Source: JACKCP01 sp034007295 (GTDB lineage: Bacteria; Desulfobacterota; Desulfobacteria; Desulfobacterales; JACKCP01). From it: DNA of 64,000 bases. Positions 45,655 through 55,164 of this stretch are shown piece after piece (position 1 is the first letter of the stretch; every line of letters begins with the position of its first letter). A program made the translations under genes and the position numbers. The stretch spans positions 62,001 to 126,000 of the forward strand of contig JAVERC010000004.1 in NCBI GenBank assembly GCA_034007295.1, read 5' to 3'. Under the pieces are notes generated by a model, which worked only from the letters and a program-made list of their open reading frames with translations, was not told the DNA's origin and searched no databases.

Positions 45655-47631
45655 ATGGCATTACCAAATAAAGCACACGGTGAACTTAAGTGTGTAGAAA
45701 CCCCAGAAATAAAAGAACATGACGTAGATATTCTTATCGTCGGCGGTGGTATGGCTGCATGCGGTACTGCTTTTGAAATCAAAAAGTGGGCCAGCGATGA
45801 CATGAAGATTATCCTTTGTGATAAAGCTGCTATGGAAAGATCTGGTGCTGTTGCTCAGGGTCTTTCAGCTATTAACACTTATATTGGTGACAACTCAGTT
45901 GATGATTACGTACGTATGGTACGTAACGACCTTATGGGTATTGTTCGTGAAGACCTTATTTTTAACCTTGGCCGTCACGTTGACGATTCTGTACATCTTT
46001 TCGAAGAGTGGGGACTTCCAATCTGGAAAAAAGATGATAACAATAAGAACCTAAACGGTAAGCAGGGTCTTAAAGTTGGTCTTCTTAAAGATGGTGCAAA
46101 GCCTGTTCGTACAGGTAAATGGCAGATAATGATCAACGGTGAATCTTACAAGAGAATCGTTGCTGAAGCAGCTAAAAAAGCTCTTGGCGAAGATAATATC
46201 ATGGAAAGAGTTTTCATTGTTGAGCTTCTAAATGATAAAAATGAAGAAAATCGTATTGCCGGTGCAGTTGGTATTTCAACACGTGAAAATGTTGTTCATT
46301 ACTTTAGAGCTAATGCTATGATGGTTGCTTGCGGTGGTGCTGTTAACATTTATCAGCCACGTTCAGTTGGTGAAGGTAAAGGCCGTGCATGGTACCCAGT
46401 ATGGAACGCAGGTTCTACATACACAATGGCTCTTAGAGCAGGTGCTGAGCTTTCCATGATGGAAAACCGTTTCACCCCAGCTCGTTTTAAAGATGGTTAC
46501 GGACCTGTTGGTGCATGGTTCCTTCTTTTCAAAGCTCATCTTGAAAACTCTCTTGGTGAAAACTATGCTGCATCTCAGGCTGCAAAAGACGAACTTGCAA
46601 ATTATGCACCTTATGGAACAGCTCCAATTACTCCTACTTGTCTTCGTAACCACCTAATGCTTTTTGAAATGAAAGCAGGTCGTGGACCTATTACAATGAC
46701 AACTCCTGAAGCTCTTGCAAAACTTGGTGAAACCATGGATAAAAAAGAGCTTAAGCACCTTGAAGCAGAAGCATGGGAAGACTTCCTTGATATGACATGC
46801 GGACAGGCTAACCTATGGTGTGCAACAAACACAGAGCCAGAGAAAAAAGAATCTGAAATTATGCCTACAGAGCCTTACCTTCTAGGTTCACATTCAGGAT
46901 GCTGCGGTATCTGGGTATCTGGTCCAGATGAAGATTGGGTTCCAGAAGACTATAAGTGGGGCGACAAAGGTAAAGTTTATTCTCAGATGACTACTGTGAA
47001 AGGTCTTTTCACAGCTGCTGACGGTATTGGCTGCTCAGGACATAAATTCTCTTCTGGATCACATGCAGAAGGTAGAATTGCTGCTAAGCAGATGGTTCGC
47101 TGGGTAAAAGATCATGCTGATTTTAAACCAGAACCAAACATGACTGCTCAGGAAGCTGCTGATATGGTTTGGAAACCTGTTAAAACATGGTTTGCAAACA
47201 AAGGCTATTCAACAATGGCAGATGTTAACCCTAAATACTGCAAGCCTGCTGGTATGACAATGCGTCTTATGAAAGCTACCAACGAATATGGTGGTGGAGT
47301 TGCTACTTACTATCAGACAAACCAGAAAGCTCTTGAGCATCTAATGGAACTATTCCAGATGATGAGAGAAGACTGTGAATTCCTTGCTGCTGGTGACCTT
47401 CATGAACTTATGAGATGCTGGGAAATTTTCCACAGAATTTATACTGTAGAAGCCCATACACGTCATATTATGTTCCGTAAAGAGTCAAGATTCCCAGGTT
47501 TCTACTACAGAACAGATCATAACTACCAGGATGATGAAAACTGGTTCTGTTTTGTAAACTCTACATACGATAAGAACACCAATGAATGGTCAATGAAAAA
47601 AGTTGATTACCACAGAATCATTCCAATGTAA
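45655..47631 (+). CDS. aprA: Adenylylsulfate (APS) reductase alpha subunit, FAD-binding
   Basis: 658 residues, the full length of the catalytic subunit. Near the N-terminus VDILIVGGGMAACGTAFE binds FAD, and RSGAVAQGLSAINTYIG is an AprA-specific block; GCCGIWVSGPDEDW and GIGCSGHKFSSGSHAEGR further on are also typical. It reduces APS to sulfite with electrons from AprB, ultimately from the Qmo complex. AAGGAGG precedes the ATG. A strong terminator follows, separating it from qmoABC. The AprA sequence would allow phylogenetic placement of the organism. Confidence 0.99.
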   Translation: MALPNKAHGELKCVETPEIKEHDVDILIVGGGMAACGTAFEIKKWASDDMKIILCDKAAMERSGAVAQGLSAINTYIGDNSVDDYVRMVRNDLMGIVREDLIFNLGRHVDDSVHLFEEWGLPIWKKDDNNKNLNGKQGLKVGLLKDGAKPVRTGKWQIMINGESYKRIVAEAAKKALGEDNIMERVFIVELLNDKNEENRIAGAVGISTRENVVHYFRANAMMVACGGAVNIYQPRSVGEGKGRAWYPVWNAGSTYTMALRAGAELSMMENRFTPARFKDGYGPVGAWFLLFKAHLENSLGENYAASQAAKDELANYAPYGTAPITPTCLRNHLMLFEMKAGRGPITMTTPEALAKLGETMDKKELKHLEAEAWEDFLDMTCGQANLWCATNTEPEKKESEIMPTEPYLLGSHSGCCGIWVSGPDEDWVPEDYKWGDKGKVYSQMTTVKGLFTAADGIGCSGHKFSSGSHAEGRIAAKQMVRWVKDHADFKPEPNMTAQEAADMVWKPVKTWFANKGYSTMADVNPKYCKPAGMTMRLMKATNEYGGGVATYYQTNQKALEHLMELFQMMREDCEFLAAGDLHELMRCWEIFHRIYTVEAHTRHIMFRKESRFPGFYYRTDHNYQDDENWFCFVNSTYDKNTNEWSMKKVDYHRIIPM

Positions 47632-47677
47632 TTAAAGGAAGTGACTTCGGTGGTTATATGACCGGATAAAATAATTG

Positions 47678-47708
47678 CCTCCAGGTTCTTTTGAGCCTGG
47701 AGGTTTTT
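47678..47708 (+). terminator. Rho-independent terminator after aprA
   Basis: CCTCCAGG (47678-47685) pairs perfectly with CCTGGAGG (47696-47703), and TTTTT follows directly. About 46 bp past the aprA stop. Confidence 0.92.
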
Positions 47709-47726
47709 ATTAATTTTAATCTGTGT

Positions 47727-47770
47727 TCATATTTAAGAGTACAAAAAGAGCAATGTACTTTGAAATATGA
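47727..47770 (+). promoter_or_regulatory. Inverted repeat in the qmoA upstream region
   Basis: Two 16-bp arms, TCATATTTAAGAGTAC (47727-47742) and GTACTTTGAAATATGA (47755-47770), match as inverted repeats at 14 of 16 positions with a 12-bp loop. It lies about 70 bp upstream of qmoA and could be an operator or a leader hairpin. The rest of the leader ends with AGGAGG before the ATG. Confidence 0.6.
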
Positions 47771-47840
47771 GCATAGTGCGAAGAGCATAGGTGCAAGGAT
47801 TGATCAAAAAGGTTTAAAACTTTAATCCAGGAGGAGTAGA

Positions 47841-49115
47841 ATGAGTGTTGAAACTACAGCCCCTGCCGGTGGCAGCATTCTTGTAGTAGGTGGTGGAATA
47901 AGTGGTCTTACCACCGCACTTGAAGCAGCCGAAGTCGGTTATGAGGTTTATATTGTCGAGAAATCCCCCTCTCTTGGAGGAAGGGTGGCTCAACTGAACC
48001 AGTATTTCCCCAAGCTTTGTCCGCCAACCTGCGGACTTGAAATTAACTACCGCAGAATTAAGGACAATCCAAAAGTAAAAACTTTTACCATGGCAGAAGT
48101 GGAAAAAGTTACGGGTTCTGCTGGAAATTATGATGTCACAATTAAGGTTAGTCCAAGATATGTGACTTCAAAATGTACATGCTGCGGAGAATGTGCAAAT
48201 GTTTGTGAAACCGAAATTGATAATGAATACAATTTTGGAATGAACAAGTCAAAAGCAGCATATCTTCCTCATGAAATGGCATATCCTCAGAGATATGTAA
48301 TAGATCCTTCCATAATTGGTACAGAAGAAGCTCAAAAGTGCAAAGAAGCTTGTAAGTACAATGCAATTGATCTTGATATGGAAGCAAAAACTTTTACATT
48401 AAAAGTGGGATCAGTTGTCTGGGCAACAGGCTGGGAACCATACGATGCAACAAAGATAGATAATCTTGGTTTTGGTAGATATCCAAATATCATTACAAAC
48501 ATGATGATGGAAAGAATTGCTTCAGGTAATGGCCCTACTCAAGGTAAAATATTAAGGCCTTCAGATGACAAAGCTCCTGAAAGTGTTGTATTTGTTCAGT
48601 GTGCAGGTTCAAGAGATGAAAATCATCTTCCTTACTGCTCATACATCTGCTGCATGGCTTCTTTGAAGCAGGCTACTTATGTAAGAGCTCAATATCCTGA
48701 TGCAAAAATTTATATTTACTATATAGATATGCGTACACCAGGCTATCGCTACGAAAAATTTTATAAAAAAGTAAAAGAAGACAAAAATATCTTTTTCATC
48801 AAAGGTAAGGTTGCTGAAGTTGATGAAGATGATAACGGCAATATCACAGTAGTCGCAGAAGATGCGGTTTCAGGCGAAAAAATCCGTCAGAAAGCAGATC
48901 TTGTTGTTCTTGCAACAGGAATGCAGCCCACTGCTGCCAAAGCAAAGCCAAATGCTGATCTCAAAATCTCAGAATACGGTTTTATTCAAAACGATTTTGA
49001 CAAGGGCGGTATGTTTGCTGTTGGATGTGCAAACAAGCCACTGGATGTTGTTTCCAGCAACCAGAACGCAACCGGTATGGCTCTCAAAGCTATTCAAACC
49101 GTTAAGAGATCTTAA
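47841..49115 (+). CDS. qmoA: QmoA, HdrA-like flavoprotein of the quinone-interacting oxidoreductase complex
   Basis: 424 residues. ILVVGGGISGLTTALEAAE (about 14-32) binds FAD; CTCCGECANVC (about 112-122) is a Cys-rich HdrA-type motif; the C-terminal VVLATGMQPT completes the disulfide-reductase-like fold. QmoABC links membrane quinones to APS reductase. First gene of qmoABC; 15 bp to qmoB. AGGAGG five bases upstream of the start. Confidence 0.96.
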   Translation: MSVETTAPAGGSILVVGGGISGLTTALEAAEVGYEVYIVEKSPSLGGRVAQLNQYFPKLCPPTCGLEINYRRIKDNPKVKTFTMAEVEKVTGSAGNYDVTIKVSPRYVTSKCTCCGECANVCETEIDNEYNFGMNKSKAAYLPHEMAYPQRYVIDPSIIGTEEAQKCKEACKYNAIDLDMEAKTFTLKVGSVVWATGWEPYDATKIDNLGFGRYPNIITNMMMERIASGNGPTQGKILRPSDDKAPESVVFVQCAGSRDENHLPYCSYICCMASLKQATYVRAQYPDAKIYIYYIDMRTPGYRYEKFYKKVKEDKNIFFIKGKVAEVDEDDNGNITVVAEDAVSGEKIRQKADLVVLATGMQPTAAKAKPNADLKISEYGFIQNDFDKGGMFAVGCANKPLDVVSSNQNATGMALKAIQTVKRS

Positions 49116-49130
49116 GGGGGAGCAGATAAA

Positions 49131-51464
49131 ATGGATAAAAAGTATTGCACATATATTTGTACAGGGTGCGGAATAGGCGAAGCCCTGAACATTGAAAAAG
49201 TTGCGGAGGCAGCAAAGGAAAAAGGCTACGACTGCAAGATTCATCCCTGTCTTTGCAGTGAGGAAGGCGTTGAATTTCTTAAAAAAGACGTAGCAGACGG
49301 AATAAACGCACTTTCTATAGCTGCCTGTTCAAGAAGGGTTAATTTTGATATTTTCCGTTTTGACGGATGTGTTGTGGACAGAGTAAGTCTTAGAGAAGGT
49401 GTTACCTGGTCACACTCAAGAGCAGATTTCCCTGCACCTACTGAAGAACAAAAGGATGATGAAACTTTTATTGATAGTATTCAGCATCTAGCAGAAGACT
49501 ATGTAAGAATGGGAGTTGCAAGGCTTGAAAAAATTACAGTTCCAGAGCCTTATAAACTTCAAACTTTTAACCGCAATATTCTTGTTATCGGCGGTGGTGT
49601 TACAGGTCTTACAGCCGCAGTTGAGGCTGCTGATGCAGGTTATAATGTTACTGTTGTTGAAAAGGAAGAAGCTCTTGGCGGTTATGCTGCAAAAATGAGA
49701 AAGCAGATTCCAATGGGTGATTACTCAAGGGGACTTGTTGATCCTGTTGTTGGAAAACTTATTGAAAAAGCAGAAAATAATCCAAGAGTAACAATTAAAA
49801 CCAATACTTTGGTTGCACGTATTGCAGGTCAGCCAGGCGAATTTGTTGTTACATTCAAAAAGCCAGGTGAAAAAATCGAATTCGATGTTCCAATGGCAGT
49901 TCCAGAAGAACAGCGTTATGACGAAAAGGGCAATCCTCTAGATGTTGACCAGATAAGAGTAATTTACGATAAAATCAATGAAGGCCGTGCAGACGTTCTT
50001 ACAATTGACCCTAACGGCGAGCCTTTTGCAGGTGTTGTTCTTGCAGCAGGATGGAGACCGGCTGAAATAGATGCTGAAAAATATGCACATCTTGGAGTTG
50101 GCAGTAAAGATGTAATAACAAACCATGAGTTTGAGCAGCTTGCAGCTAAAGGTAAAGTAGTAAGGCCATCAGACGGAAAACCAGCTAAAAATGTTGTATT
50201 TATCCAGAGTCCAGGAATGGATGAAGGTGATTCAGATTTTGAATATACAGGTTCTGTTACAAGCATGGTTGCTTTAAAGCAGGCTAAATATGTAAGAGAT
50301 GATTATTCAGACGGAAAAGCATATGTAATTTATCAGCATATGAGAACTCCTGGTCTTATGGAAGATTTTTACAAGGAAATCCAGCAGGACAGAGGAATTT
50401 TTCTTACAAAGGGTTCAGTTACAGAAGTAGTTGAAAACGGAGGAGCTCTTGCAGTTTCAGCAGAAGGTACTCTTCTTGGAAATGATGTTACAATTAAAGC
50501 AGATCTAGTTGTTCTAGCAACAGGTATGGTACCTGCAACAAAAGATGATCCAGTTGTAAACCTTGCCTATAGACAGGGCCCTGGATTCAGGGATATAGGA
50601 ATTTTTGACGGATACGCAGATTCAAACTTTATTTGTTTTCCTTATGAAACCCAGAGAACAGGCGTTTATGCAGCAGGTGCAGTAAGAAGAAGCATGACTA
50701 TTGAAGAGTCTACAGAAGATGCACGCGGTGCAGCTCTTAAGGCAATTCAGGCAATTGAATCTGCAAACAGAGGAACAGCTGTTCATCCAAGATCAGGCGA
50801 TATGACTTTCCCTGACTTTTTCTTCCAGCGTTGTACACAGTGTAAGCGTTGTACTGAAGAATGTCCTTTTGGTGCTCTTGATGATGATGCAAAAGGAACA
50901 CCAAAGCCAAATCCAACCAGATGCCGCAGATGCGGAACCTGCATGGGTGCATGTCCTGAAAGAATTATTGGTTTTGCAGATTATAATATTGACAGTATAG
51001 GTTCCATGATTAAATCAATCTGGGTTCCTTCAGACTTTGATTATGATGTACCTCCTTTAAGAATTCTTGGTCTTGTATGTGAAAATGATGCCCTTCCAGC
51101 ACTTGATATGGCAGCTCTTCACAGAAAATCAATTCATCCATATGTACGTATTATTCCTGTAAGATGTCTTGGTTCTGTAAACGTAATATGGATTAAAGAT
51201 GCATTGTCACAAGGTATGGACGGTGTGTTCCTTCTTGGTTGTAAGCATGGTGACGATTATCAGTGCCATTTTGTCAAGGGAAGTGAACTTATGGATGTTC
51301 GTACATACAAAATGGGTGAAACTCTAATGAGCCTTGGCCTTGAAGAGGAAAGAGTTGAGCAGTTTGAAGTTGCCATAGATGATTATGATAAAGTTTCTGA
51401 TATGGTTAACGGATTTGTTGAAAAGATTGAGTCTCTTGGTCCAAACCCATTCAAGGGCTTCTAG
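49131..51464 (+). CDS. qmoB: QmoB, HdrA/MvhD-like iron-sulfur flavoprotein
   Basis: 777 residues. An N-terminal Cys-containing part (residues 1-140) is followed by an FAD domain (NILVIGGGVTGLTAAVEAAD, about 149-168, in parts), two [4Fe-4S] ferredoxin motifs (CTQCKRCTEECP and CRRCGTCMGACP, about 565-615), and a C-terminal MvhD-like domain (VRCLGSVNVIWIKDAL, LLGCKHGDDYQCHF). It probably moves electrons between QmoC and AprBA and may take part in electron confurcation, which is inference. Only 15 bp after qmoA. Confidence 0.96.
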   Translation: MDKKYCTYICTGCGIGEALNIEKVAEAAKEKGYDCKIHPCLCSEEGVEFLKKDVADGINALSIAACSRRVNFDIFRFDGCVVDRVSLREGVTWSHSRADFPAPTEEQKDDETFIDSIQHLAEDYVRMGVARLEKITVPEPYKLQTFNRNILVIGGGVTGLTAAVEAADAGYNVTVVEKEEALGGYAAKMRKQIPMGDYSRGLVDPVVGKLIEKAENNPRVTIKTNTLVARIAGQPGEFVVTFKKPGEKIEFDVPMAVPEEQRYDEKGNPLDVDQIRVIYDKINEGRADVLTIDPNGEPFAGVVLAAGWRPAEIDAEKYAHLGVGSKDVITNHEFEQLAAKGKVVRPSDGKPAKNVVFIQSPGMDEGDSDFEYTGSVTSMVALKQAKYVRDDYSDGKAYVIYQHMRTPGLMEDFYKEIQQDRGIFLTKGSVTEVVENGGALAVSAEGTLLGNDVTIKADLVVLATGMVPATKDDPVVNLAYRQGPGFRDIGIFDGYADSNFICFPYETQRTGVYAAGAVRRSMTIEESTEDARGAALKAIQAIESANRGTAVHPRSGDMTFPDFFFQRCTQCKRCTEECPFGALDDDAKGTPKPNPTRCRRCGTCMGACPERIIGFADYNIDSIGSMIKSIWVPSDFDYDVPPLRILGLVCENDALPALDMAALHRKSIHPYVRIIPVRCLGSVNVIWIKDALSQGMDGVFLLGCKHGDDYQCHFVKGSELMDVRTYKMGETLMSLGLEEERVEQFEVAIDDYDKVSDMVNGFVEKIESLGPNPFKGF

Positions 51465-51512
51465 TTCTGAATTTTTATGATGATGTAATTAATTTTCTAA
51501 GGAGGTTAGAAA

Positions 51513-52697
51513 ATGTCTGAAAAATATATGGTGGAGCCTGATCTGCAGTTTATAGATGATGTGATGGGGCTTGGCGGTGAAAGCCTTAAAAAGTGCTTTC
51601 AGTGTGCAACATGCTCGGTGGCATGTCCAATAGCACCGGAAAATAAACCTTTCCCAAGGAAAGAGATGATTGCTGCATCCTGGGGTCTAAAGGATAAGCT
51701 TGTTGGGGATGGGGATATCTGGCTTTGTCACAACTGCGGTGACTGCTCAACTCTTTGTCCAAGAGGAGCAAAACCAGGTGATGTTCTTGCAGCACTTCGT
51801 TTGTATGCTATTACAGAATATGCAAAACCCAAAGCTCTTGGCAAAATGGTAAATGATCCAAAGAAATTTTGGACACTTACAGCAGTTCCAGCAGTTATTT
51901 TTGCACTTCTTGCAATAATGACAATATTTGGCGGCAGCTTTATGGCAGGAATTTTTGGCGGTGAGTTGTGGTATCATACACATGACGGCAATCCTTTTCC
52001 TGGTATTGCAGCTTCAAACTTTATTTCAAGCTGGTTTGTTGACCTTATTTTTGTTCCCCTTGCAATTTTTGTTGTAACAATTTTTGCTCTTGGGCTTAAA
52101 AATTTCATTGCTGATATGCATAAAAATGCACTTCTTGAAGGCAAAACAGCAAAAGATAAAATTGATGTTAAAGAATTTCTTTTGGCTCTTAAAAAAGTTC
52201 TTCCTACAATTGCAAAGCACAGACAGTTTACCCAGTGTGGTGAAAACAGAGAGCGTTCAACAGCACATATGATGGTTCTTTTTTCTTTTATAGGACTATT
52301 TATTGTAACTTCTGTTGTTTTTGTTGGTGTTTACTTCCTTCATCAGGGGACTCCATACAGCCAGCTTAACCCGATCAAATGGCTTGCCAATGTTTCGGGT
52401 GTTGCACTGATAATTGGTGGAGTTCTTATGGTTAAGCAGAGATTTGACAAAAAAGAAGATCAGGTTTCTACATACAAAGACTGGTATCTTCTTGGTCTTG
52501 TTCTTACAATCGGCGGTACAGGTATGCTTACTGAGATGTCAAGACTGGCAGGATCAGCTTTTTTCTGCTACACATTTTACTATGTGCATCTTATTTCAGT
52601 TTTTCATCTTTTCGCATATCTTCCATACTCAAAAATGGCTCATATAGTTTATAGAACAGTTGCTATGACATATGCTGAGTATGCTGAAAGAAAATAG
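51513..52697 (+). CDS. qmoC: QmoC, HdrC/HdrE-like membrane subunit
   Basis: 394 residues. The N-terminal HdrC-like domain has two [4Fe-4S] motifs (CFQCATCSVACP about 27-38; CHNCGDCSTLCP about 72-83). The rest has about six membrane helices of the NarI/HdrE type that bind heme b and quinone. It takes electrons from menaquinol for AprBA. AAGGAGG before the ATG. A terminator closes the qmoABC unit. Confidence 0.96.
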   Translation: MSEKYMVEPDLQFIDDVMGLGGESLKKCFQCATCSVACPIAPENKPFPRKEMIAASWGLKDKLVGDGDIWLCHNCGDCSTLCPRGAKPGDVLAALRLYAITEYAKPKALGKMVNDPKKFWTLTAVPAVIFALLAIMTIFGGSFMAGIFGGELWYHTHDGNPFPGIAASNFISSWFVDLIFVPLAIFVVTIFALGLKNFIADMHKNALLEGKTAKDKIDVKEFLLALKKVLPTIAKHRQFTQCGENRERSTAHMMVLFSFIGLFIVTSVVFVGVYFLHQGTPYSQLNPIKWLANVSGVALIIGGVLMVKQRFDKKEDQVSTYKDWYLLGLVLTIGGTGMLTEMSRLAGSAFFCYTFYYVHLISVFHLFAYLPYSKMAHIVYRTVAMTYAEYAERK

Positions 52698-52722
52698 TAT
52701 TTAAAGATTAAATTTAAAATTT

Positions 52723-52757
52723 AAGGGCCGGATTATTTCCGGCCTTTATTTTTTTGA
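52723..52757 (+). terminator. Terminator after qmoC
   Basis: AAGGGCCGG (52723-52731) and CCGGCCTTT (52739-52747) form a GC-rich stem with a 7-nt loop, followed by a T-rich run (ATTTTTTT). It ends just before the FGE-like gene. Confidence 0.82.
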
Positions 52758-52764
52758 AAGAAAA

Positions 52765-53727
52765 ATGAAAAAGTTCGAGTTTAAGAAAAAAAAATTCTCA
52801 TATATTCTAATTTTTTTAATCCTTGTTGTGTATATAAGGATTTTTTTTGTATTTTTTATTCAGGAAAAAAAAGAAGACAGGGTTGTTTTTTCAAAAAAAA
52901 TTGATGAATTAAAAATTACAGAAAAAATTACAGGCCTTAATTTTATAAGAGTAAACAAGGGTATTTTTTTTATGGGAAGTCCAGAAGATGAAACTGGAAG
53001 AAAATCTGATGAAAGCCCTTTATCAAAAATTAAAATTGATGAATTCATGATTTCTGAAAATGAAGTAAGGGTAAAGGATTTTTCTATTTTTGTATCAGAA
53101 ACCAATTATTTAACTTCAGCTGAAAAAGAAGGATATTCCTATGTTTACTCGGGATTGACAGGTAATTGGGAGAAAAAAAAAGGAATTTCCTGGAAAAATC
53201 CAGGTTTTGAACAAACAGACAATCATCCGGTAGTCCATGTTTCATTTTTCGATGCCAGGGAATTTGCAGACTGGCTTGACAGGAAAAATAAAAAATACAA
53301 AATAAGGCTTGTTAAGGAAAATGAATGGGAATTTGCCGCAAAAAAAGGAATGTTAAAAAAACAGACAAATATCTGTAATATTGCAAATTGTGCAGATGAA
53401 TCAGCTAGACAGAGATTTAGTGGGTGGAAAATATCAAGCTGCAATGACGGCCATATATTTACATCACCTGTTAAGAGTTTTTTGCCTGATGGTTTAGGAC
53501 TTTATGATATGATTGGTAATGTATGGGAATGGTGCGACTCTGAATATAAACCATATATAACTCCAAAAAATTCAACGATTTATGGAAAAAATAAAAATGT
53601 TGTGATAAAGGGAGGCAGCTTTTACAGCAAGCCGGAATTTTTAAGGGCTTCTGCAAGGGAACATTTAAGCTCTGGCACAAAAAGAGCTTATGATATAGGT
53701 TTTAGGCTTGCACTTACACCAAAATGA
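52765..53727 (+). CDS. FGE-sulfatase-fold (SUMF1) protein with N-terminal membrane anchor
   Basis: 320 residues. A single membrane helix (about 12-31) precedes a formylglycine-generating-enzyme-like domain (about 58-318): GIFFMGSPEDETGR, HPVVHVSFFDAREFADWL, LVKENEWEFAAKKG, LGLYDMIGNVWEWCDSEY and the closing GGSFYS...IGFRLAL. The paired cysteines that sit in the C-terminal GGS region of true FGE are absent, so sulfatase activation is unlikely; many such proteins have structural or unknown roles. Directly after qmoABC but outside its terminator. Ten bp from the next gene. Confidence 0.85.
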   Translation: MKKFEFKKKKFSYILIFLILVVYIRIFFVFFIQEKKEDRVVFSKKIDELKITEKITGLNFIRVNKGIFFMGSPEDETGRKSDESPLSKIKIDEFMISENEVRVKDFSIFVSETNYLTSAEKEGYSYVYSGLTGNWEKKKGISWKNPGFEQTDNHPVVHVSFFDAREFADWLDRKNKKYKIRLVKENEWEFAAKKGMLKKQTNICNIANCADESARQRFSGWKISSCNDGHIFTSPVKSFLPDGLGLYDMIGNVWEWCDSEYKPYITPKNSTIYGKNKNVVIKGGSFYSKPEFLRASAREHLSSGTKRAYDIGFRLALTPK

Positions 53728-53736
53728 TGATTATTT

Positions 53737-54495
53737 ATGAATAAAAAAGAATCTGATTTAAAAGACAATCAAACATTTAAAGGCTTATTCTCGCTTTTTT
53801 CAGGAGGAGAACTTAAGTCTTTTTTCAAAAAATATTTAGCTTTTATTGTAGTAATTGAAGTTCTTATATTTATGATCTGCTGGCTTTATCAAATTGGAGC
53901 AGCAGGCTATGACAGGTTTGGACCTGTAGAAAAAGTTTTTCCCTGGAAAGTATACTTTATTACAGCTTTTCTTGTACCTGTAGGAATAACTTTTATCTTT
54001 GGAATTTTTATTGTAACATTTGAGCATCTTTTTTTTGACGGTCGAAAAAACCAAATAAATAAAAAAACAGGCGAAGATTTAAATACCAATGAAAGGCTTA
54101 AATTTTTTTTAAATTTTCTTTTTCACTCGCCTTTTTTAACATTTATGCTTGGCCTTGGAATAATTTTGCTTGTTTTTTTTGATTTTGATGTTTTGAGATC
54201 TTTTTTTGGAAGTTCAGGTGAATATTTTTTTGAAAGTTTAGAAATTTTTTTTATTGGAATTTGTCTGGGGCTTACAATTCTTGGTTTTTGCTGGCTTTTT
54301 TTTAGATATAAGCTCAAAAAAAAGGAAATGGACTATTTATTCAGGTTAAGAATTACTGAAAAAACAGGTGTATCATGGATAGAAAAGGATAAGGTTATAG
54401 AAAAAAACGGAAAAATTATAATTTTGGAAGATAATAGTGCAGACGCAGCCGACGATTTATATCTTCCTGGAATAAATGAAAAACGCGATAATTAA
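53737..54495 (+). CDS. Membrane protein of unknown function, four predicted helices
   Basis: 252 residues, not recognised. Predicted helices at about 33-55, 72-97, 127-149 and 166-190, followed by a hydrophilic tail (about 191-252) ending in an acidic stretch. Between helices 2 and 3 lies a charged cytoplasmic or periplasmic loop (DGRKNQINKKTGEDLNT). Ten bp after the FGE-like gene, so probably co-transcribed with it, and upstream of rplU. No function is proposed. Confidence 0.75.
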   Translation: MNKKESDLKDNQTFKGLFSLFSGGELKSFFKKYLAFIVVIEVLIFMICWLYQIGAAGYDRFGPVEKVFPWKVYFITAFLVPVGITFIFGIFIVTFEHLFFDGRKNQINKKTGEDLNTNERLKFFLNFLFHSPFLTFMLGLGIILLVFFDFDVLRSFFGSSGEYFFESLEIFFIGICLGLTILGFCWLFFRYKLKKKEMDYLFRLRITEKTGVSWIEKDKVIEKNGKIIILEDNSADAADDLYLPGINEKRDN

Positions 54496-54573
54496 CTTGA
54501 CAATTTAAGATTAGAATGTAAAGTATGTCATTTTGTAAAGATTGCAGAATTTTTGTATAAAAGGAGAAATACC

Positions 54574-54885
54574 ATGTATGCAGTGGTGGCAACCGGTGGA
54601 AAACAATACAGAGTAGAAGAGGGCGAAGTCCTTAAAGTTGAGAAACTTCCTGGTGAAGTTGGTGAGGAAGTGGTTTTAAGTGATGTTCTTCTTTATTCTG
54701 ACGGAGAGAATGTAAGTGTAGGGCAGCCAAAGCTTGAAGGTGCTTCTGTTAAGGCAGAAATAGTCGAGCAGGGAAGACTTAAAAAAGTACTTATTTTTAA
54801 GTACAAAAAAAGAAAACGCTATAGAAAGAAACAGGGACACAAGCAGCATTTTACTGCTCTAAAAATCAAACAGATCGAAGCATAA
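54574..54885 (+). CDS. rplU: 50S ribosomal protein L21
   Basis: 103 residues starting MYAVVATGGKQYRVEEGE, the L21 signature; the C-terminal KRKRYRKKQGHKQHFT part is also typical. The ATG at 54574 follows AAGGAG; the TTG seven codons earlier is rejected because it spans that site. Start of the rplU-rpmA-obgE unit. Confidence 0.98.
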   Translation: MYAVVATGGKQYRVEEGEVLKVEKLPGEVGEEVVLSDVLLYSDGENVSVGQPKLEGASVKAEIVEQGRLKKVLIFKYKKRKRYRKKQGHKQHFTALKIKQIEA

Positions 54886-54909
54886 TTTTTTATAAGGCAG
54901 AGGTGTATA

Positions 54910-55164
54910 ATGGCTCATAAGAAGGCAGGCGGAAGTACAAGAAACGGACGCGACAGTGCAGGACAACGCAGAGGTGTAAAAAAATACGGTGGAGAAAAAG
55001 TCCTTGCTGGAAATATTCTGGTAAAACAGCTTGGCACTAAAATCTATCCTGGAACAAATGTTGGAATGGGACGTGATTATACTCTTTTTGCAACTTCTGA
55101 TGGAGTTGTAAAATATGAGAGAATGGGAAAAACCCGTAAAAAAGTAAGTGTTGTAGCTGCGTGA
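54910..55164 (+). CDS. rpmA: 50S ribosomal protein L27
   Basis: 84 residues: MAHKKAGGSTRNGRDSAGQR is the L27 N-terminus that reaches the peptidyl-transferase centre; no Firmicutes-type cleaved extension. The GTAG-like junction at the end: obgE starts with GTG overlapping the TGA by 2-4 bases (GTGA). Confidence 0.98.
   Translation: MAHKKAGGSTRNGRDSAGQRRGVKKYGGEKVLAGNILVKQLGTKIYPGTNVGMGRDYTLFATSDGVVKYERMGKTRKKVSVVAA

Noticed and set aside
47181..47840. A single apr-qmo operon
   Set aside because: A strong intrinsic terminator follows aprA, and qmoA has its own leader, so two units are more likely.
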